A stretch of 64,000 bases of DNA from Prillingera fragicola (taxonomy: Eukaryota > Basidiomycota > Tremellomycetes > Trichosporonales > Trichosporonaceae): assembly GCA_002335605.1 (NCBI GenBank), contig BEDY01000003.1, positions 1,178,001 through 1,242,000 of the forward strand. Direction: 5' to 3'. A model generated the notes under the pieces. That model was not told the origin of the DNA. It searched no databases and was given only the letters and a program-made list of their open reading frames with translations. Both the position numbers and the translations under genes were made by a program. Each line of letters begins with the position of its first letter. Positions within the stretch are counted from its first letter, which is position 1. Positions 34,387 through 46,184 of the stretch are shown in pieces.

Positions 34387-34909
34387 GGAGACGACGTCCT
34401 CGCCCGCATAGTCGTTCTGGTTGACACCGTACACGATGTTGCGCGCGTCCTTGGAGGGGGCCGAGATGATGACTTTCTTGGCCTTGGCGAGGCTAATGTG
34501 CGCACCAGCCTTTTCGACAGTGGTCATCTTGCCAGTCGACTCCATCACGTAGTCGGCGCCCGCCTGCGACCAGTCGAGGTTGGCGGGGTCACGCTGCTGG
34601 AAGAGGTGGATGAGGCGGCCGCGGTACATGAGCGCCTGGGGAGTGGGGTTGTGGACAGTGGGCTTGAGCTGCTCGGGGTGGTTAAAAGGAGCAACCGAGA
34701 TCTCAGCAGAGTGAGGGTTGTAGCCGTGGGTCGAGTCGTGGCGGATGGCAGTGATCAGGTGCTCGATCGAGGCCGCAGTGTGGTTGACCGCCACGAGCGT
34801 AACGTCGTCGCGCTCCAGGCAGATGCTGCCAACAGTGGGAGGAGCAGGAATGGACATGTCGACAGTCACTGAAAAAGGTCAGCGTCGGCTGGCGGACAAA
34901 CAACCTACT
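33805..34909 (-). CDS. GAPDH-family protein lacking the N-terminal NAD-binding glycine motif
   Basis: Minus-strand exons are 34909..34909 (the A of the start codon) and 33805..34868, joined across a 40-nt intron with GTAGGT and TTTTTCAG borders. This makes ATG-ACT-GTC-GAC and 354 residues. A start at the downstream ATG (MSIPAPP) is the alternative, with the intron then in the leader. The catalytic domain is well preserved: ASCTTNC with Cys165, TTIHAS with His192 (the usual 27-residue spacing), and WYDNETGFSSRM. The expected first strand and dinucleotide loop (GFGRIGR) is missing: the protein goes from PAPPTVGSICL straight to DDVTLVAVN. It may be inactive, use another cofactor mode or have a non-glycolytic role. 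It is a paralogue candidate; a canonical GAPDH should exist elsewhere in the genome. Confidence 0.8.
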
Positions 34910-35004
34910 TGTGGCAGACAGATGTGGCCGAGGAATGTAGTCCTGTAGTGGTGGTAGTGATCTTGTTGTCGTTACAGACTAGGCCACCGTGCACACGTTC
35001 GCTA

Positions 35005-35010
35005 CTTATA
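35005..35010 (-). promoter_or_regulatory. TATA box of the GAPDH-like gene
   Basis: TATAAG on the minus strand (in CTTATAAGTAG) lies about 100 bp upstream of the split start codon. This fixes a short leader and leaves no room for a larger coding exon between it and the intron. Confidence 0.6.
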
Positions 35011-35983
35011 AGAAAAGATGCGTACATACCCCGCGCTCAACGGACTTGGTCGCCGGAGGACCGAAGGTTTCTCCATATTGTCGACTGGAATCACAATCTG
35101 AGATGGCAAAGGCGATGGAAATTGGTTGAACGGCCACATGGTTGGGACCCCGCACAAGCGTCGACCACGCGTCCGCCTCCACCGGGCCGTTGCCGACCAA
35201 AGCCTACCAAAGCCGAGCGCCGAGCCGGCCGTGCTTTTGCTTCTGCTCACTGCACTCGTCGCGTGCATGCATCCTCGCCCCGACAGCCGCGGCCGCCACC
35301 GCCCCGGCCCTCGGCCCTGCGGCACCCTATACAGTGCTCTCACACCCCGCATCCCGGGGTCGGATTAACGTGGCGTACGCCGGTGCTGCGTGTGCTGCAG
35401 GGGGGACTGTAGACGGCGTGATAACGTTTGTACCAGCGCTGAAGGTGCAGGGTTTGTGCCCAGCCTTGCGCATGTTTCTAGCAGGACCGGTGCCGGACAT
35501 CCCGGTGTCCACAATACTGGTACTGTGTGCACATGCCCAGCCAGTGCTTGGGCAACACGAGAGTAGAGCTCCATGGACGCTGCACCGTGAACCACCCCGT
35601 AATCTTTCATGCCCTCTGGCGCAGATCGGGTGTGCTGGCCACGCTGGCAGAGTGTTATTTTGCGCACCATACGCTCGCTTGGCCCAGCCAATCACTAATA
35701 CTCCAATCGTTCAAATCCGGCGTGCACGGCGATCAATCTCGCGAGGAGCAAGCCCCTAACGCTCTGAGGGCAGCGCTGAGATCCACCCCGCGGACGGCGC
35801 GACAAGGCCGAACGCCGTGCGGGGTCGCTTTGGCAGCTGCATGCGGGGGCAGACGAGAGGCGGTGGAAGGCTTGGTCCAGTGTCGCCGAAATTGTTTTCG
35901 AACGGCGCGGACACTCTGTATTTCGAACCCACAGGCATGGAATCACCAATGGCAGTGCGGGGATGTGGGGTATGCCGTCTAAA

Positions 35984-36193
35984 ATCAGTAATGGACGCGT
36001 CGGTTTCAGTAATGCCTGCTCGAGGGTCTGTGATGGATCTCGAGGGATCAGTAATGGATCTTGGACGATCAGTAATGATCCCAACGTGGATAAGTGATGT
36101 GCTGCCAGATCAGTAATGCCTCTGCCGCCTCCACCGGCGTCATCAGTAATCCCAGAATCAGTAATGCCTCAGGGATCCTTGCTATCAGTTATG
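35984..36193. repeat. Array of about ten ATCAGTAATG-like decamers with 21-bp phasing
   Basis: Copies start at 35984, 36005, 36026, 36047, 36068, 36090, 36109, 36142, 36157 and 36184. Six are exact or differ only at the first or last base from ATCAGTAATG; the others have one to three changes. The first four intervals are exactly 21 bp, then 22, 19, 33, 15 and 27. Adjacent units also share flanking sequence (GATCTCGAGGG), so the array may have arisen by duplication of a 21-bp unit. A related ATCACCAATG at 35942 is exactly 42 bp before the first copy and recurs at 37371. The array is non-coding by my reading; one plus frame reads SVMD-like heptads, but it breaks down where spacing changes. Confidence 0.8.
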
Positions 36194-38012
36194 CTGGCGC
36201 GTGCTTTGGTATCGCGCGCCCAGTCTAGAGCAGCGAACACGAAGAGCAACTGGTGCGAGCGGACGGACGGAGCTTTTGCGTGTCGTTCAACTCGATGTCC
36301 ACCACAATGGCTATCGGCGCTGAAATTCTATCGTTCTGTGGCCGATCATATCGGACAAGTCGCAGCGAGGGTGAGCGCGGTGTAGCTGGAGTGTCGAGCG
36401 TAAATTGCCGCGACAAACACTACAACAACAATGCCAATCACCACGGCATGTACCGGTAGTGCTCTCGGCGTTCAATCAAACTGCCACCGTTGCCATTCTT
36501 AACATGAACAAGGTGCCTAGCTACCTCTAATGATCGACGTATGCCATGACGCTTCATTACATGCTGTTCCTGTGATCGTACTTCTCGAAGCCACAATTGC
36601 CATCACCGTGGTGCCTCGGAGCGTCAAGACTCATGTACTCGCGCAGCTCTGCTCGTGTGAACAGCTACAACGGCGGTGCCTATGTTATGACGTCCGTCCA
36701 CCATCGCAACCGAATTTCGACACGGCGATCCCTCTCAATGTCGGGCAACCCTCGGCGCCTCGGGGCAGCAGTCGTTGTTGCCCGAGGCCGACGGTTTCAT
36801 GTCCACGTAACGCAACAGGTCAAACTTGCACAACTGCGGCACAAGCGATGCTGGCATGGTTACTCATCATCAATCTGCGGCGCACGACAAGGGCCGCCCG
36901 CCAAGATCCGCCGCCCCATCTCGCCGCGCCCCGGAGTGCCCGTGTCGACGTGGTATGCGTCGGCGGCCTCGGCCCGGCTCCGCTTTGCGCAGTCGCTGCA
37001 ACCAAGCTGTGCGTCTGTGCAGTGCGTAGAACGTTGGGACGCGCTCGCGGCGCGGCGAGGTCGTCCGACCGGCGCCCGGCTGCGGGGACTTTCCGATGAC
37101 TCCCACAGCCTGGGCGGTGGTGTGCCGGATTGTCCGCTCGTGTTTGTGTGTTTGTGCTGGGCCGAGGCGTTGCGGAATCGACCCGGCCCCTGTGCTCTGT
37201 CGCCATGGCTTGCGCTGGCTTGCACAGTTGGGGAGATAACGGTGCACGACAGGGGCAGGCAGGGAAAAAGGTAGAAAAACTTTGCCCGTCTTCGACTTTC
37301 CTGGCTTGGCGGTTGTGAGCGGGGTTTTGACTGGGTGATGTTTGTTTACATCAGCATTCATTACGCCGGAATCACCAATGTTTTTCCTGTTCTAGACGGC
37401 CATTGTCGCGTGCAGACCACGTTATTCAGGGAAAAGATTCAGACCACAGCGCCGCCGGTGGCCGGTATGGCCGTTCGGGTCCCGGCGGCGCTGGCGTGGG
37501 AGCAGAGGGACCGTGCATCAACAAGCAGGGCCGAGCCCAGCTGCAGGGGAGGGAGAGTGCTGCAGGCATGACAGCCAAGTGACGACAGGGAATGGATGAT
37601 CCAAGGAGAGAACCGGTGCCTGTTACCTACACCTGCTCATCGCCGCCGGGCATGCGGGGGGCAATCCTCGTCTGCGATCGTACTACCAGTCGTTCCAGTC
37701 ACAGTTGCTGACTCCCATTGAGCAGCTCGGTAGAGTGCCCGACGGGGGATGCGCAGAGGGGGTTCTCACCAAACACCCAGAGCGCAAGAGCCCTCGGCGT
37801 AAAAGGCAGGAATGAAATGATTGCGGAACACTGTTCTCCTCATTAGGCTCCAACGCCTTTTACCTTTCCCGTCCCCAACCGAACCACTTTTCTTTCGTCA
37901 CCTACTACTTATACGTTTGTAACCCTCTTGACCCACCTTTCGTGTACCCCTCACACACCCTTCCTAACCTCCACACTCTTTCCACCTCTACCCACAAGGG
38001 TCCCCGCCCAAC

Positions 38013-41000
38013 ATGTCGTTCGGCAGCATGCCCGCAAACTACGACCGGTCCGTCAACACGGCCGGTTCCCCCCTCCAGCGCAAAATGTCCCTTGCGCCCC
38101 AGCCCGAGGACTTTGCCGTGGACCACCACACCGACGCCGAGATCAACCAGCAGCGTGAGGAGCAGGTCCTGCAGCTTGCCCGCACAATGTCGCGTTCGTC
38201 CACCCGCGACAACATTCACAAGCTCCACCCCGCCCGGACCAACACGTCTGTCGCGGCAGACGGCTCGTACAACATTTTCGAGTATGACGAGGGATCAGAC
38301 CTCGACCCTTTCAGCAACAACTTCAACTCGCGCAAGTGGACCAAGGGTCTTGTCGCTGCACACAATGAGAGCACTCCAGGCCGTACCTCGGGTATCTCGT
38401 ACCGCAACATGAGCGTGCACGGCTTTGGCTCGGATGCAGGTGGGTCACCCCGCGCGCCAGAATGACACTAACAAGTTAGACTACCAGAAGACTGTTGGCA
38501 ACATGCCCCTGTCTCTTTTCCAGACTGTCCGCGACCTCATCGGCAACCGCAAGCGCAAGGTGCAGATTCTGGACTCGCTCGACGGTGTCCTCGAGACTGG
38601 AGAGATGCTCGTTGTCCTTGGTCCTCCCGGATCAGGATGCACGACTCTGCTCAAGACCATTGCTGGCGAGATGAACGGGATCTTCCTCGACGATGCGGCA
38701 GAGCTCAACTACCGAGGTACGTTTTAACCGATGAGAAGAGATACGACTACGCATCTCCCCTCCCCCGATGCCTCGTCCATTCCTTGCTATACTGCTAGCC
38801 GCATGCGTGTTGGAATTCAATTCACTCGGATCGGGTGGTTGTTGTTGTTGGTCACGCGCACGGTAGTCGTCGGGTGGTTTAACCACCTTTAGGCTATATC
38901 CCGTTTTTACGTCATTCATCGCTAACACACCCAGGCATTTCTCCCAAGCAGATGCACAAGCAGTTCCGTGGAGAGGCCATCTACACTGCAGAGGTCGACG
39001 TCCACTTTCCTAAAATGATTGTCGGCGACACTCTGGCCTTTGCTGCAGAGGCGCGTGCTCCCCGCAACCCTCCTGGTGGCCTCAAGGCCCCAGAGTTTGC
39101 CCGCCACATGCGTGACACCATCATGTCAGTGTTTGGTATCTCGCACACCATGAACACCATGGTCGGAAACGACTTTATTCGTGGTGTGTCTGGTGGAGAG
39201 CGCAAGCGTGTCTCGATCGCAGAGGCCACTCTTGCCGGCGCCCCCCTCCAGTGCTGGGACAACTCTACTCGTGGTCTCGACGCTGCCAACGCTATCGAGT
39301 TCGTCAAGAACCTCCGCGTTGGCTCCGAGTTCTTTGGTACAGCGGCCGCCGTTGCCATCTACCAGGCTCCCCAAGCTGCGTACGACCTCTTTGACAAGGT
39401 CTGTGTTCTCTACGAGGGCGAACAGATCTTCTTTGGCCACTGCACCAAGGCCAAGGAGTTCTTCGTCAACATGGGATTCTTCTGCCCCGAGCAGCAGACC
39501 ACCCCCGACTTCCTCACCTCGCTCACCTCGCCCAGCGAGCGTCGTGCCCGTGAGGGCTTCGAGGGCCGCGTCCCTACCACTCCCAAGGAGTTTGCTGCTG
39601 CCTGGAAGGCTAGCCCCGAGTACGCGCAGCTCCAGCTTGACATTACTGCGTACAACAACAAGTACCAGATTGGCGGCCAGCACTACGAAGAGTTCCTTGC
39701 CTCGCGTCGCGCTCAGCAGTCCAAGCACATTCGTGCCGGCTCTCCTTACACTCTCTCGTACGGTGGCCAGATCAAACTCTGCCTGTACCGTGGTTTCTTG
39801 CGTCTAAAGGCAGACCCGTCACTTACCATTACACAACTGTTTGGTAACTCGGTCATGGCTCTTATCATTTCGTCCATCTTCTACAATCTGCCCCCGACTA
39901 CCGACTCGTTCTACAACCGCGGTGGTCTCTTGTTCTTTGCCATTCTCATGAACGCTTTCGGTTCGGCCCTCGAAATTCTCACCCTGTATGCTCAGCGTCC
40001 CATTGTCGAAAAGCATTCGCAGTACGCCTTTTACCACCCCTCGGCTGAAGCGTTCGCCTCAATGCTTACCGACTTGCCGTACAAGGTGGTCAACTCGATT
40101 CTGTTCAACCTCATCATCTACTTTATGACCAACCTGCGTCGCGAGCCTGGACCATTCTTCTTCTTCTTCTTCGTGTCCTTTATTGCGACGCTTACAATGT
40201 CCATGTTGTTCCGTTCCATCGCCTCGCTCTCGCGTTCGCTCACCCAAGCGCTCGCACCAGCTGCTGTTATCATCCTCGCCCTCGTCATTTACACTGGTTT
40301 CGCCCTCCCCATCACGTACATGCACGGCTGGTCTCGCTGGATCAACTACCTGAACCCGATCGCGTTTGCCTTCGAGTCTCTCATGATCAACGAGTTCCAC
40401 GGCCGCGAGTACGAGTGCTCAACCTTTGTGCCCATGTACCCCCAGGCCACTGGCCTCAACCGCGTGTGCTCGAGTGTGGGCTCCGTCGCTGGTGCCTCGA
40501 GCGTCAACGGCGATGCCTACCTCATGGCTGCCTACGCGTACGAGCACTCGCACAAGTGGCGCAACGTCGGTATCGTCTTTGCCTTCATGTTTGGTCTCCT
40601 CTTTGTCTACCTTGCCGCTACCGAGCTCATTACCGCCAAGCGCTCCAAGGGTGAAATCCTCATCTTCCCCCGTAGCCGCATCCCCAAGGCGCTCAAGAAC
40701 TCTGGCAGCAAGACTCTCACAGACGTGGAGAACTCTACCATGGCCAAGGAGGACGTTGCCGATACCGCCGATGCCATCATTGAGCGCCAGACTGCCATCT
40801 TCTCTTGGAAGGACGTTGTTTACGACATCAAGATCAAGAACGAGCCCCGCCGTATCCTCGACCACGTCGACGGTTGGGTCAAGCCTGGTACCCTCACTGC
40901 TCTTATGGGTGTCTCGGGTGCCGGCAAGACCACCTTGCTCGATGTCCTTGCTACTCGTGTGACCATGGGTGTCGTCACCGGCCAGATGCTCGTCGACGGC

Positions 41001-43133
41001 CGTCCTCGTGACGTCTCGTTCCAGCGCAAGACCGGTTACGTCCAGCAGCAGGATCTCCACCTCGAGACTTCGACTGTCCGTGAGGCTCTCCGCTTCTCCG
41101 CTGTCCTCCGTCAGGCCAAGAGCATTCCCCGCGCCGAAAAGTACGCCTACGTCGAGGAGGTTCTCAAGCTCCTTGAGATGGAGGCCTATGCCGATGCCGT
41201 TGTTGGTGTCCCTGGAGAGGGTCTCAACGTCGAGCAGCGCAAGCGTCTTACTATCGGTGTCGAGCTTGTCGCCAAGCCTGCTCTTCTTCTTTTCCTCGAC
41301 GAGCCTACTTCGGGTCTCGACTCGCAGACTTCGTGGAACATTCTTCAGCTCCTCCGCAAGCTTACCGCCAACGGCCAGGCCATTCTCTGCACCATTCACC
41401 AGCCTTCGGCCATGCTCTTCGAGAACTTTGACCGCCTCCTCTTCCTTGCCAAGGGCGGCAAGACTGTCTACTACGGCGAGGTCGGCGAGAAGTCGCACAT
41501 TCTTATCGACTACATGGTTAGCAACGGCGCGCCCCCTTGCCCCAAGGGTGCCAACCCTGCCGAGTGGATGCTTGATGCTATTGGAGCTGCCCCCGGATCC
41601 CACACCGACGTCGACTGGCACCAGGCCTGGCTCAACTCGCCCCAGCGCCAGGAAGTCCGTGCCGAGCTGGAGCGCCTCAAGGTTGAGGGCCGCGCCCAGG
41701 CGCCCAAGGATGCGAGCACTGACAAGGCCGCCTACTCCGAGTTTGCCGCCCCATTCGGCGTCCAGTTCTTCGAGGTCCTCCGCCGTGTCTTCCAGCAGTA
41801 CTGGCGTACCCCGTCGTACATCTGGTCAAAGATTATCCTGTGTACCACGACCTCCATCTTTATTGGTTTCTCTTTCTACGACGCCGGCACCTCGCAGCAG
41901 GGTCTCCAGAACCAGCTGTTCTCAATCTTCATGGTGTTTACGATTTTCGGCCAGATTGTCCAGCAGATCATGCCCAACTTTGTCGTCCAGCGTGGCCTCT
42001 ACGAGGTCCGGGAGCGTCCTTCCAAGACCTACTCGTGGAAGGTGTTCATCCTGTCCAACATTGTCGTCGAGATTCCTTGGTCCATCTTTGTCGGCACCCT
42101 CTTCTTCTTTGAGTGGTACTATCCCATCGGCATGTACAAGAACGCCAGCCTCACCGACACTGTTACTGAGCGCGGCGCCCTCATGTGGCTCTTCATGATG
42201 ACTTTCATGCTCTTCTCGAGCACCTTCGCCACCATGGTCATTGCCGGTATGGAGCTCGCCGAGACTGGTGGTAACATTGCCAACCTGATGTTCTCGCTGT
42301 GTCTCGTCTTCTGTGGTGTCCTCGTGCCCTACAACTCGCTCCCCGGCTTCTGGAAGTTTATGAACCGCGTCTCGCCCTTCACCTACCTCGTCGAGGGCAT
42401 GCTCTCGACTGGTGTCGCTCGCGCCAACATCGTCTGCTCCCAGACCGAGCTCCTCAAGTTCAACCCCCCTTCGGGCCAGACTTGCGGCGCTTACATGCAG
42501 CCTTGGATCGCCCAGGCTGGTGGTTACCTCGTCGACGAGAACGCGACCGACGCGTGCCAGTTCTGCGCCATGTCCAGCACTGACACTTTCCTCGCCGTGT
42601 TCGGCATCTTTTACGACAACCGCTGGCGTGACTTTGGCCTCATGTGGGTCTACATCATCTTCAACATCTTTGCCGCGATTTTGCTCTACTGGCTCGTCCG
42701 TGTCCCCAAGCACAAGAAGGACAATGAGGAGCAGCCCGCTGCCGACCTCGAGCGCCAGACTACCACGGCTACCGGCTTCTCGGGCATTACCCGCCAGATC
42801 ACCGGTCTTTCGCGCAAGCAGAGCAACGCTGTCGGAACCGGTACAGGCGCCGTTGGCACCCTCCCCGTCGTCTCGGAGAAGCACACTGTTCCCCTCAACG
42901 ACACCCGCCGCACCTCGCTTCAGCCCATTACCTCGCGCCCCGACTCGCAGGCCAGCGCGTACGCCACGCCTCTCGGCACTACCCCGTTCGCAACCCCTCT
43001 TGAGGCTCCCACAGACTCTGTGTTTGTCCCCTCTGGTGACGATGCTACCAAGTACACCACCAACAACAACAACACCCACTCCACCTCGACGGGCTCCACC
43101 CGCGTGCCCTCGCCCGAGGAGGAGAAGGTCTAG
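38013..43133 (+). CDS. Full-size PDR-type (ABCG) ABC transporter
   Basis: Exons 38013..38439, 38480..38716 and 38935..43133 give 1620 residues. The layout is (NBD-TMD)x2, typical of fungal pleiotropic drug resistance pumps. NBD1 has [12 protein letters not shown], the signature [10 protein letters not shown] and the degenerate Walker B region [13 protein letters not shown]1 spans roughly 430-760. NBD2 has [12 protein letters not shown], the signature [15 protein letters not shown] and [16 protein letters not shown]2 follows, with the large cysteine-containing loop near its end. Asymmetry between the NBDs (Cys in place of Lys in the first Walker A) is a PDR family hallmark. The substrate cannot be read from sequence; drugs, sterols or lipids are likely. 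Intron 2 is 218 nt, several times longer than others here. Codon use is strongly biased to C-ending codons, which suggests high expression. Confidence 0.95.
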
Positions 43134-44710
43134 ATGATCCGCGCATCTGTCTGTTTATAATAGATCTATTCGTTTCCGAACATTACATTGTGCACATGCA
43201 TACACTTTTCTGCGATACAGTTGCAACTGCAATACGGACCAGAGTTCAGCGACACATACGTAATCTAATCAAACCACGTCATGTGCCCGCCCAAGTGTCT
43301 CCCTGATCGTCAATAATGAGCACGTGAGTGGCCAGCAACGCTCCACGCGGAATGTGATCACGATCGACCAACCAAGTTAGCTACTCCACTGTCACCTGCG
43401 TTGCTAGTGGAGATGCCAATGTTTGCATTCGTGGCTGCTCCAACTCTGTGACTCGGCAGCAGAGTGGGGTAGGCTGGTTGCACAGTGGGTAGGGAGCACG
43501 TCAATACCCGTCGGCCGTCATACCCCAGACAGTCCACGTCCAACGTGGTGATGCGGAACAAGTCCAGCTGAGACAACGGAATGTTCCGCGCCAGGAATTT
43601 CAAAGAGTCATCCCGCGCAATCAAGACTGTGAAGGAGGGGTAATCCCCCGGCGACGACGTGAGCTCCGCTGATTCCTAGCCGTTCCCATACGTAAACTGC
43701 TCGTCGTCATTTCTGCGTGACTGCCACTTGCTCGTCACTCGACCCTCTCACATCGGAGACTCGGCCAGATTGTAACCTGGTCCGTAATTCTGAGCGAGGT
43801 GAGTCTGCCAGCGTGCATATGGGATCCTGCAAGCTTGTGAGGTGGCTTTGCTGCTCGCCATTTCCTTGGTGTAGTGAGTTCTGGGTGGTACAACGCGTAG
43901 AGACAAGTGTAAAATGCTAGTTTCAACCGCACTGTAAAAGGGCAGACGTATTTTGAAACCGAGCAGCGTGCTTCCCGGACTGCATTGCAGCGGCGATGGC
44001 CGCTAGGCGTATGATTGGCGGCATTCACCGTCGCCGAACTTTTGCTCCCCGGGTTTGCCATTACATCTGCCGACGACCATTGTCGATAGCACCCCAGGCA
44101 CGTTGTTCAAAAGGATCAACAACAACAACATTGCCTCCTACGACCACTCACACTGCTGCCAGTGAGAAGAATGGTTCTGCTAGAGGGAGACTGAAGGATA
44201 CGTGTTGTGCGCCATGTAGATAGCTGTGCATGCCTTCTTCTCACTGTGCAGGCCCGTTACTCGGGCAAACTGTGACCATGCCCGAATACAATTGGAAACG
44301 GAGGAGCGGCTAGCTAAGCGCGGAGCTAGGCGCTACCCCCCACCACCACCCATCGATAGGCGTGCAGTCGTTCGCACCATCTTGGCATCGGACCTCCTAT
44401 GCATCATCTCCTCCTTGTGAAAATGCACATGGCCGAAGACTCGGATCTGGTATGCGGGAGAGCCTTCATGTGGGTTGCAGCGGGATGCGTGTTGTTGTGG
44501 CGCGTCGCTATACCTCGTGGGAGTCGTGGCGTAACGTTGATCTCGGGCATGTGCCACATCACGCGAGCTGTTCTGGCCTCTTTTGACTGATTTTTCTCAC
44601 TGTTTCGTGTCACTGACGACTCTTTCTCAGGGCCGCACAAGACGCATGACAGCCAAGGCCCAGGTGATTACATTGTTACACTATATTGGCATCTATGAAC
44701 CCCAGTTCCC
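43134..44710. other. Intergenic between convergent genes
   Basis: About 1.6 kb between the ABC transporter stop and the DUF1338 stop. It holds a CACGTG core at 43321-43326. Short open frames on both strands show no splice-supported or family-like structure. Confidence 0.45.
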
Positions 44711-46184
44711 CTACCAGACGAGAGGGTACCCGAGGGTCTGCTCGAGCTTGGCAATGGAACGCTGCTCAATCTCGGCATGCAGGCCAAAGCTGTCCCGCAG
44801 GCGCATCTGCAGAATCTGCTCAAAGTTGCCACGCGTTGCCTCTGCGACTTCGGGCGATCCGGAGCGCGAACGATTGTGCTCATCCAGGTTGGACTGGAAG
44901 ATGCCGGCGGCTGAGGCAGGGAGGAAGTCTTCGTACGTCACCGGAGTCATCTTCACGATGCCCTCGGCGACGAGAGTCCTCAATGAAGTCCCCTTGGGAG
45001 GAGGAGTGACCGGACGCGTGGAGGAGGCAATGGGCGCGAGCGAGTACTCAAAGTAAGCGAGCTCCTGGGCAGCCATCTCGGCCAGCGTGTCAGGGAACGA
45101 CACAAACATGTCGGCGAGATTCTTCTGGTGCGACTTGTTGTCGACGGCGGGAGGTACCTGATTCAGAAGCTCGAGGTACAGCTTGTGGCCCTTGGGCGTG
45201 AGCGCACATCCTCGCTGCTCAATCTCGCCAAAGCGAGCACGGTGCGAGCCAACGTCGGCCGGTCCCTCGTCGCCAGGGAAGCGGATCGGCTCAGTAAGGG
45301 CCTGGAAGCTAGTTTGACGGAGCAGAATGTCGACGGCACGGCGAGGGGGACCTTCAATGATGTTCTTGGGAGTGATGCCACGCGCCGACATGCCCCGCTG
45401 CGCCGCGTCAATGTCGAGGACACGAGGGGTGAGGTGGTTGATGTGCGGGCCGCGGAAGGCAACAATATCGGCAACCAAAGGGTGGGCAGCGTGAAGGCGC
45501 TCGTACTGCTCGCGCGAGACCAGAGCCGAGTCATGCCACATAAAGGTCTCAAGGGCACGCGCCACGAGCTCGTTGGCATCACCCTCGGTAAGGCCACCCT
45601 CGGTCTCAGCTTTGGTCACCAAAGTGCGCACAGTGGGATGGAAGATGTCGCGCTGGGCCAGGATCGACTCGACCTCGGGCCTCAGGTCGTCGGGCAGCAG
45701 TGAAGGAAGCAGCAGCGAGGTGAAGACCCGGAACGGGTTGATTGCCAGTGCCTCGCGCGTGGTGGGCCTGAATGCGGTCGAGTGCACTGGTACACCAGAG
45801 GGGGCAAGGTTGTAGTATCCCACGGGCTCCATTCCCATAATGCCGAACAGGCGGGCAATCATTTGGAGCTCCTCGGGCTTGCCGAGGCGGATCGCGCCGT
45901 GCCGCTCGACCTTGAGGCGGTCTGTGATTGTCAGTATGGCACTGGGTGACATCGCAGCAAAGCGCGGGGAATTAGGGCGATTACGACCTGTTCCGCAGGA
46001 TGCCGCGAGATAAGGATATTGACTCACCTTCGGGCTTGGCCGTGGCTGTTGCGTCGTTGACCTCGTCGACGAGCTCGACGAGGTCGCCATACAGCGGGAC
46101 TTCTTTGCGATACATTGCGCTGAGAGCTGCGCAGAAACGCGCACGCAGGTCATCGCTCGAGACAAAGGAAATTGAAAACGTCAT
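44711..46184 (-). CDS. DUF1338 protein, 2-oxoadipate dioxygenase/decarboxylase (HglS/YdcJ) family
   Basis: Minus-strand exons 46028..46184 and 44711..45921 (106-nt intron) give 455 residues. The three expected metal ligands are present in order: a His in VERHGAIRLG, a His in GPHINHLTPRVLDID, and a Glu in RFGEIEQRGCAL. The Arg-containing segment around EPIRFPGDEG also fits the family. Bacterial members (HglS, YdcJ) are Fe(II) enzymes converting 2-oxoadipate to D-2-hydroxyglutarate with loss of CO2 in lysine catabolism, and homologues occur in plants and fungi. Activity of this fungal copy is inferred. No lysine-pathway gene lies beside it. The intron is longer than the local norm. A TATATC sequence about 165 bp upstream of the start is a weak promoter candidate. 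Confidence 0.88.

Larger units (their letters stand above)
34910..38012. other. 3.1-kb divergent intergenic region between the GAPDH-like and ABC transporter genes
   Basis: It contains the GAPDH-like TATA box at one end and the ABC transporter leader at the other (pyrimidine-rich, about 37840-38010). The phased decamer array at 35984-36193 lies between them. Open frames of up to 225 codons occur around 35.1-35.8 and 36.6-37.3 kb, but they show Arg/Pro/Ser-rich composition with overlapping frames on both strands, so I do not call genes. Confidence 0.45.

Noticed and set aside
35817..36116. Plus-strand open frame whose decamer array reads as SVMD-like heptads
   Set aside because: The heptad register fails where spacing is 22 and 19 bp, and the motif conservation continues out of frame to 36193, so the DNA motif rather than the peptide is conserved.
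36597..37274. 225-codon plus-strand open frame in the intergenic region before the ABC transporter
   Set aside because: Arg/Ser/Pro-rich with overlapping open frames on both strands and no splice signals or motifs; GC-rich sequence explains it.
40419..43079. Antisense open frames of 400 and 385 codons inside the ABC transporter gene
   Set aside because: They lie opposite conserved NBD and TMD sequence, have Glu/Leu/Val-rich composition typical of reversed biased codons, and no supporting signals.
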